Notes under the pieces: generated by a model
Databases searched by the model: none
What the model saw: the letters and a program-made list of their open reading frames with translations, nothing else
Told to the model about the DNA's origin: nothing
Program-made: the position numbers and the translations under genes
In this document: piece by piece, positions 60,365-64,000 of the stretch
Numbering within the stretch: position 1 is the stretch's first letter
Layout: each line of letters starts with the position of its first letter
Origin: Paractinoplanes bogorensis
GTDB lineage: Bacteria > Actinomycetota > Actinomycetes > Mycobacteriales > Micromonosporaceae
DNA length: 64,000 nt
Direction: 5' to 3'
NCBI RefSeq assembly: GCF_018829635.1
Contig: NZ_JAHKKG010000001.1
Coordinates: forward strand, 434,001-498,000

Positions 60365-61036
60365 TTAATTCCCCCGTACGCGCGCAGCCGCCAGCGGCAG
60401 CATGGCTACTTCCTCCGACGACATCGTGGACTGCCTGGACCGCATGTCCACCGCATCGTCCAACGCGCGAAGCGGGTCGCCGGGCGCGAGCTCGAGAAAA
60501 GCGTCGAGCATCTCGCCGACCAGTTCTCCGGTCGGATGCTCGATGGCCCCGGTGGCGACCTGCGCGAGGATCAGCGCGGTGAACGCGGTGTCGAGGTCGC
60601 CGTCCCCGTCGCGCGAATTCCGCCAGTCGATCACCACCGGCCCGTCCGCCGCCATGATGACGTTGTCGGGATGCAGGTCGAGGTGAACGACCGACGGCGC
60701 GGTCCCCGTCAGACTCGGCAGCGCGTGCAGCCGCCGCAGCAGGTCAGCCAGGATCGCCGCGCCGTCCCGCAACGACATGCTTCCCGCAAGCAGCACGGTC
60801 GCCATGGTCGGCCCGTCGAGCCGCTCGAGAACGAGATCGGGCCCGCCCGCCTCGTACACCCGCGGCACGGGATATCCGAGCCCACCGACGTGCCGCATGA
60901 CCGCAGACTCGGGGCCGGTGTCCCCACCATGGCGATAGCGCCGCAGCACCCGGCCTTCGTCGAGCGCATAGACGTCAGCCTCCCGCCCGAAGGCGAACGG
61001 CTCTCCCAACGACTCAGCCCCCAGCCGACCATCCAC
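60365..61036 (-). CDS. aminoglycoside phosphotransferase-fold kinase
   Basis: 223-residue APH/choline-kinase-fold small-molecule kinase. The Brenner motif is [11 protein letters not shown] and the metal-binding Asp is in [11 protein letters not shown]. It is shorter than true aminoglycoside phosphotransferases (about 260-300), so resistance should not be assumed. It is upstream of, and probably cotranscribed with, dtd. Substrate unknown. Confidence 0.85.
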   Translation of the reverse strand: MDGRLGAESLGEPFAFGREADVYALDEGRVLRRYRHGGDTGPESAVMRHVGGLGYPVPRVYEAGGPDLVLERLDGPTMATVLLAGSMSLRDGAAILADLLRRLHALPSLTGTAPSVVHLDLHPDNVIMAADGPVVIDWRNSRDGDGDLDTAFTALILAQVATGAIEHPTGELVGEMLDAFLELAPGDPLRALDDAVDMRSRQSTMSSEEVAMLPLAAARVRGN

Positions 61037-61117
61037 GCCGGTGACGTTAACCCACCACCCCAGGCCCGCGCGGCCCCTGCGTTGCGGTCGGTCCAGCGCG
61101 TGCCGTGCGTGGTGGGG

Positions 61118-61142
61118 CCGCGCCGCCGGGCGGGCGGCGCGG
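61118..61142 (-). terminator. hairpin downstream of small acidic gene
   Basis: A 10-bp perfect stem (CCGCGCCGCC / complement) with a 5-nt loop lies just beyond the minus-strand stop at 61153. There is no U-tract. Confidence 0.6.
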
Positions 61143-61152
61143 CGTTGCGTGG

Positions 61153-61503
61153 TCAGTCGATGGCGTTGCTGCTGGAGTCGCTGGTGTAGCTGTCGACCGG
61201 CGTCTCCATCGCGCCGGTGGTGGCGTCACCGGTCGTCGTGTTGGCGACGCCCGGGCCGGAGCGCGGGTGGGTCTTGAAACTGTTCGGCCCCGCCGTGCCA
61301 CCCGTCGTGGTCATCACGCCGTGCTCCGGGTGCGGCCCGCCGTCCTGCAACTGCTCGGTGTCCGTGCCGGCCGCGAGGGTGCTGGACAGGCCGGGGTCGT
61401 CGTCACCCTTTTCGGGCCGATAGGTCTCGGGCTCGTCGAGCGCTCCCGGGGCGTAGTCGCTTCCGAGGATCTCCCGCTCGATGCTCTCCTGCGAGTCACT
61501 CAT
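61153..61503 (-). CDS. small acidic hydrophilic protein
   Basis: 116-residue protein from the ATG at 61503, which has GGAGGG ten bases upstream. It is very acidic near the start (MSDSQESIEREILGSDYAPGALDEPE) and rich in Thr, Gly, Ser and Pro, with no hydrophobic core. It is therefore probably disordered. I do not recognise a family. Conserved stress-type hydrophilic proteins look like this, but nothing here proves it. Confidence 0.6.
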   Translation of the reverse strand: MSDSQESIEREILGSDYAPGALDEPETYRPEKGDDDPGLSSTLAAGTDTEQLQDGGPHPEHGVMTTTGGTAGPNSFKTHPRSGPGVANTTTGDATTGAMETPVDSYTSDSSSNAID

Positions 61504-61711
61504 GGTGTTCGTTCCCTCCGACAGTTCGGCGGCACCCAACGTGCCCCGGCCGACCCGGCGTAAACCGGGGTGCCGCGACGCACGGCCATCATGCTCGCTC
61601 CCGGGCGGCACCGGCATCCGCCAGTTCGGCCCGGGCCGCGCTGAGCCACCCGGGCGAGCATTGGGTGAGGAGGTTGGTGGGGGAAGGGCGGGACCTGCGA
61701 GGATGTGCGCC

Positions 61712-62278
61712 ATGACGCTTTCGCTGCCGATCGAAGCCGAGGCCAACGAGCTGCTGTCCACCGATCCGTTGGCGCTGCTCATCGGCATGGTGCTCGACCA
61801 GCAGATTCCGCTCGAGAAGGCGTTCAGCTCGCCTTACGTGCTGGCCCAGCGGCTCGGGCACGCGCCGACGGCGGCTGAGCTGGCCGACTTCGATCCGGAG
61901 GCACTGATCGCGATCTTTGCCACGCCGCCGGCCCTGCACCGGTTCCCCAAGGCGATGGCCGTCCGGGTGCAGGAGGTCTGCCGGGCGCTCGTCGATCGGT
62001 ACGACGGTGAGGCGGCCAACCTGTGGACCGGTGTCGAGGACGGCGCCGAGCTGCTCAAGCGGGTCGCGTCGCTGCCGGGGTTCGGGAAGCAGAAGTCGCA
62101 GATCTTCGTGGCGCTGCTCGGCAAGCAGTACGGCGTCGAGCCGGCCGGCTGGCGTGCGGCGGCCGGTGGGTACGGCGAGCAGGGCTCCTTCAAGTCGGTC
62201 GCGGACATCGTCGACGACCAGTCGCTGGGCAAGGTGCGCGCGTACAAGAAGGAGATGAAGGCCGCCGCCAAGGGGTGA
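61712..62278 (+). CDS. HhH-GPD-type base-excision repair protein
   Basis: 188-residue protein of the uncharacterised HhH-GPD glycosylase-like family of actinobacteria. The start MTLSLPIEAEANELLSTDPLALLIGMVLDQQIPLEKAF is typical. The hairpin VASLPGFGKQKSQIFVALLGKQ carries the HhH glycines. The family's catalytic aspartate is not obvious, and it lacks Fe-S cysteines. ATG 61703 is an alternative start. Activity on a damaged base is inferred only. Confidence 0.85.
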   Translation: MTLSLPIEAEANELLSTDPLALLIGMVLDQQIPLEKAFSSPYVLAQRLGHAPTAAELADFDPEALIAIFATPPALHRFPKAMAVRVQEVCRALVDRYDGEAANLWTGVEDGAELLKRVASLPGFGKQKSQIFVALLGKQYGVEPAGWRAAAGGYGEQGSFKSVADIVDDQSLGKVRAYKKEMKAAAKG

Positions 62279-62369
62279 CGGACCTGGGGAAATCGGGTGT
62301 GGGACGGCGCTGCCTGGGCGCACCGGCATCAACGGTGCAAGTATGAGGGGTCGATCGGAGAACCTCATC

Positions 62370-62774
62370 GTGAAGAAGCAGCCGGTTCTGATCACCAACG
62401 CCGCGCAGAGCCCGGACGATCAGTTCCGTAGCCGGCAGATCCGCTACGTGACGATGATGAGCATCCGCGCCGCGTGTCTGATCCTCGGGGCGGTGCTGAT
62501 CAGCTTCCGGGTGCCACTGCTGCCGGTCTGGCTGATCCTGTGTGCGGCGGGCATGGTGTTCCTGCCCTGGGCGGCCGTGCTGATCGCCAACGACCGGCCG
62601 GCCAAGACGAAGGCCGAGCGGGCCGCCGACGCCCTCGCCCGTGAGGCGAAACCGCAGGCCACGCTGCCGCAGCACTCGGCTGAGGCGACCGAATACCTGA
62701 CCATCGACCTCGAGCCGACCGAGACCGGCGAGCGCTGGATCCCGGTAGAGCCCCGAGAGCGCGAAAAGGGCTAG
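62370..62774 (+). CDS. DUF3099 membrane protein
   Basis: 134-residue protein with two membrane helices (about 30-48 and 53-74; IRAACLILGAVLISF, LPVWLILCAAGMVFLPW) and a charged C-terminal tail. It matches the DUF3099 pattern (ITNAAQSPDDQFRSRQIRY). The GTG start has GGAG eight bases upstream; an ATG at 62343 would add nine residues. Function unknown. Its stop shares CTAG with the convergent kinase gene. Confidence 0.8.
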   Translation: MKKQPVLITNAAQSPDDQFRSRQIRYVTMMSIRAACLILGAVLISFRVPLLPVWLILCAAGMVFLPWAAVLIANDRPAKTKAERAADALAREAKPQATLPQHSAEATEYLTIDLEPTETGERWIPVEPREREKG

Positions 62775-63652
62775 GCGGCCGGGCGGGCGCCGATCAACGA
62801 CACCGCCGAAGCCCCCAAAGTCGCTCCGGCGGTCAGGGCAGCCTCGGGAGACTGACCGGCGCACCAGGCGGCCACCAGCCCGGCCGCGAAGGCATCCCCG
62901 GCCCCGGTCGGGTCCGTCATCGGAACGCGCTCCGGGCGCACCGAGGCCACCACCGAGTCATCGGCGGCCCAGACGGCACCCTCCGCACCCTGTTTGACGA
63001 CCACATTCCGTACGTACGGAGTCAGCCGCACCGCCTGCGTAGCCGCCGGCCCGGCCCCCGCGAGTACGTCCGCCTCGTCCGCGTTGCAGAGCAGCAGGTC
63101 ACACCCGCGTACGAAAGCCAGGAACTCCGCCGCCCCCACCGAGCGCAACGGTGCCGCCGAGGCCGCGTCGACGCTGGTGGTCAGGCCGTTCTCCCGGGCT
63201 GCGGCGAGCGCTTCGAGCCCGGCCGCCCGGGAGCCCTCGTGGAGCAGCGGATAACCGGAAAGGTGCAGGTGGCGGGCACCGGAAGCGACGATCGCGGCTC
63301 GCACGTCGGCCGGGTCGAGCAGCAGCGACGCACCCCGATCGGTGATCATCGTGCGTTCCGAGGGGCCGGCCAGCACCACGATGCTGCCCGTGACCGCCCC
63401 GGCGTGGGCGCGCACCTCACAGAGCACCCCGGACGAGGTCAGCTCGGCCACGCGTTCGCGTCCGGCCGGGTCGTCGCCCACCGCGGCGATCAGCGTCACC
63501 GGCTGACCCGCGTGCGCGAGCCAGGCCGCCGTGTTCGCGGCCTGACCACCGCCACCGACGGTGATCGCGGCGTCGGTGTCGGAGCCCGTCTCGATCGGCC
63601 CGTGGTGCGCCACCAGCACGTCGGTGACGAGGTCACCCACGACGGCGATCAC
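62771..63652 (-). CDS. PfkB-family (pseudouridine-type) kinase
   Basis: Ribokinase-like sugar/nucleoside kinase, 293 residues. The opening MIAVVGDLVTDVLV, the substrate motif GGGGQAANTAAWLAHAG and the catalytic DPTGAGDAFAAG are intact. It overlaps the end of psuG in GTGA. That fits the PsuG/PsuK pair that breaks down pseudouridine to ribose-5-phosphate and uracil. The assignment to pseudouridine is from context. Confidence 0.88.
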   Translation of the reverse strand: MIAVVGDLVTDVLVAHHGPIETGSDTDAAITVGGGGQAANTAAWLAHAGQPVTLIAAVGDDPAGRERVAELTSSGVLCEVRAHAGAVTGSIVVLAGPSERTMITDRGASLLLDPADVRAAIVASGARHLHLSGYPLLHEGSRAAGLEALAAARENGLTTSVDAASAAPLRSVGAAEFLAFVRGCDLLLCNADEADVLAGAGPAATQAVRLTPYVRNVVVKQGAEGAVWAADDSVVASVRPERVPMTDPTGAGDAFAAGLVAAWCAGQSPEAALTAGATLGASAVSLIGARPAA

Positions 63653-64000
63653 GCAGGGACGCTGAAGCCGAGCGGGGCCACGGCGGCCGAGGCGGTCGCC
63701 ACCGCGATCTTGGCCGCGAGCTCGGCGTTGCGCAGGATGATCCGGACGTTGACCTCGAGGCTCGCGCCGTGGGTGCTCTCGTGGAAGTGGCTGAGCAGGA
63801 ACGGGGTGACCGCCTTGCCGGTGATCCCGCCCCGCGCCAGCAGGGAGAGGCCCTGGGCCAGCGTGTGATCGTGCAGGTCGGGGTCGAGCTGCTGATCGGT
63901 CGGCAGCGGGTTGGCCAGGATGAGTGCGCCGGCGCCCACCTCGTGGTCGGAGCGGGCGCGGATCACGTCGGCGACCTGCTCGGGCGAGTCGAGCTGCCAG
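63649..64000 (-). CDS. psuG: pseudouridine-5'-phosphate glycosidase, C-terminal part
   Basis: The frame is open to the window edge, so only the last 116 or so residues are seen (WQLDSPEQVADVIRARSDHEVG ... ALILANPLP, GGITGKAVTPFLLSHFHESTHG). The segment GKAVTPFLL is characteristic of PsuG. The enzyme splits pseudouridine 5'-phosphate to uracil and ribose 5-phosphate. It is translationally coupled to the kinase gene. Confidence 0.88.
   Translation of the reverse strand, partial: WQLDSPEQVADVIRARSDHEVGAGALILANPLPTDQQLDPDLHDHTLAQGLSLLARGGITGKAVTPFLLSHFHESTHGASLEVNVRIILRNAELAAKIAVATASAAVAPLGFSVPA

Noticed and set aside
60365..61036. Aminoglycoside resistance gene
   Set aside because: Only the kinase fold is supported. 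The protein is short, linked to dtd and lacks features tying it to antibiotics.

Overview
The window reads as a stretch of an actinobacterial chromosome, most likely a Micromonosporaceae/Actinoplanes-type organism. Evidence: very high G+C, many GTG and a TTG start, and the conserved neighbourhood DUF3046-recA-recX-rny-gluABCD-miaB-miaA-dapF-hflX-lexA-nrdR-nrdJ ... ideR ... sigB, which mirrors the Rv2710-Rv2738 region of Mycobacterium tuberculosis and the recA-hrdB region of Streptomyces. The genus is an inference. No rRNA, tRNA, insertion sequence, prophage, CRISPR array or biosynthetic cluster was seen.

Layout. 1-4.6 kb: Lhr helicase on the minus strand. 4.7-8.4 kb: DUF4397 surface protein, class F-like sortase and a Ser/Thr kinase in one orientation. 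8.5-12.1 kb: two overlapping CNNM/HlyC membrane proteins, then a Spo0M-family protein with a tandem-repeat tail. 12.4-15.7 kb: a PNPOx-GNAT fusion and a LysE exporter, divergent from a MocR-type PLP regulator. 15.7-18.9 kb: UdgX, then a TetR regulator divergent from a drug-type ABC exporter with a duplicated operator. 19-26 kb: DUF3046, recA, a RecX with a long repeat-bearing N-terminus, a Pro/Gly-rich membrane protein, RNase Y, a DinB-like protein. 26.6-31.4 kb: gluABCD glutamate-type transporter plus an orphan second GluB, each preceded by a GlnR-type box. 31.5-41.9 kb: miaB, LysR/dehydratase pair, DUF349, miaA, dapF, GDPD, ACT-malic enzyme, hflX. 42-48.9 kb: repeat-tailed membrane protein, lexA divergent from a LysM division-inhibitor-like gene, nrdR and B12-dependent nrdJ. 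48.9-64 kb: secreted Cna-like protein, MFS, SRPBCC, hydrolase, lipoprotein, IdeR, AcuC plus Pat-type acetyltransferase, SigB-like sigma, second Spo0M, dtd, and PsuK/PsuG running off the end.

How it works together. Much of the window is information maintenance: recA, recX, lexA, the LysM gene, UdgX, an HhH-GPD protein, Lhr and the NrdR/NrdJ nucleotide supply. SOS-like boxes are visible at recA and in the lexA/LysM divergent region. Nitrogen control (GlnR-type boxes), iron control (IdeR) and protein acetylation (AcuC/Pat) are also present. tRNA modification (miaA, miaB, dtd) and RNA turnover (rny) fill the rest.

The least explained signals are (1) a 10-12 bp word, CGTACGGGAA(AA), in at least twelve exact copies in both orientations, (2) DnaA-box pairs at recA and near 34.9 kb, and (3) several tandem repeats, some coding (RecX, Spo0M, proline-rich proteins) and some intergenic.
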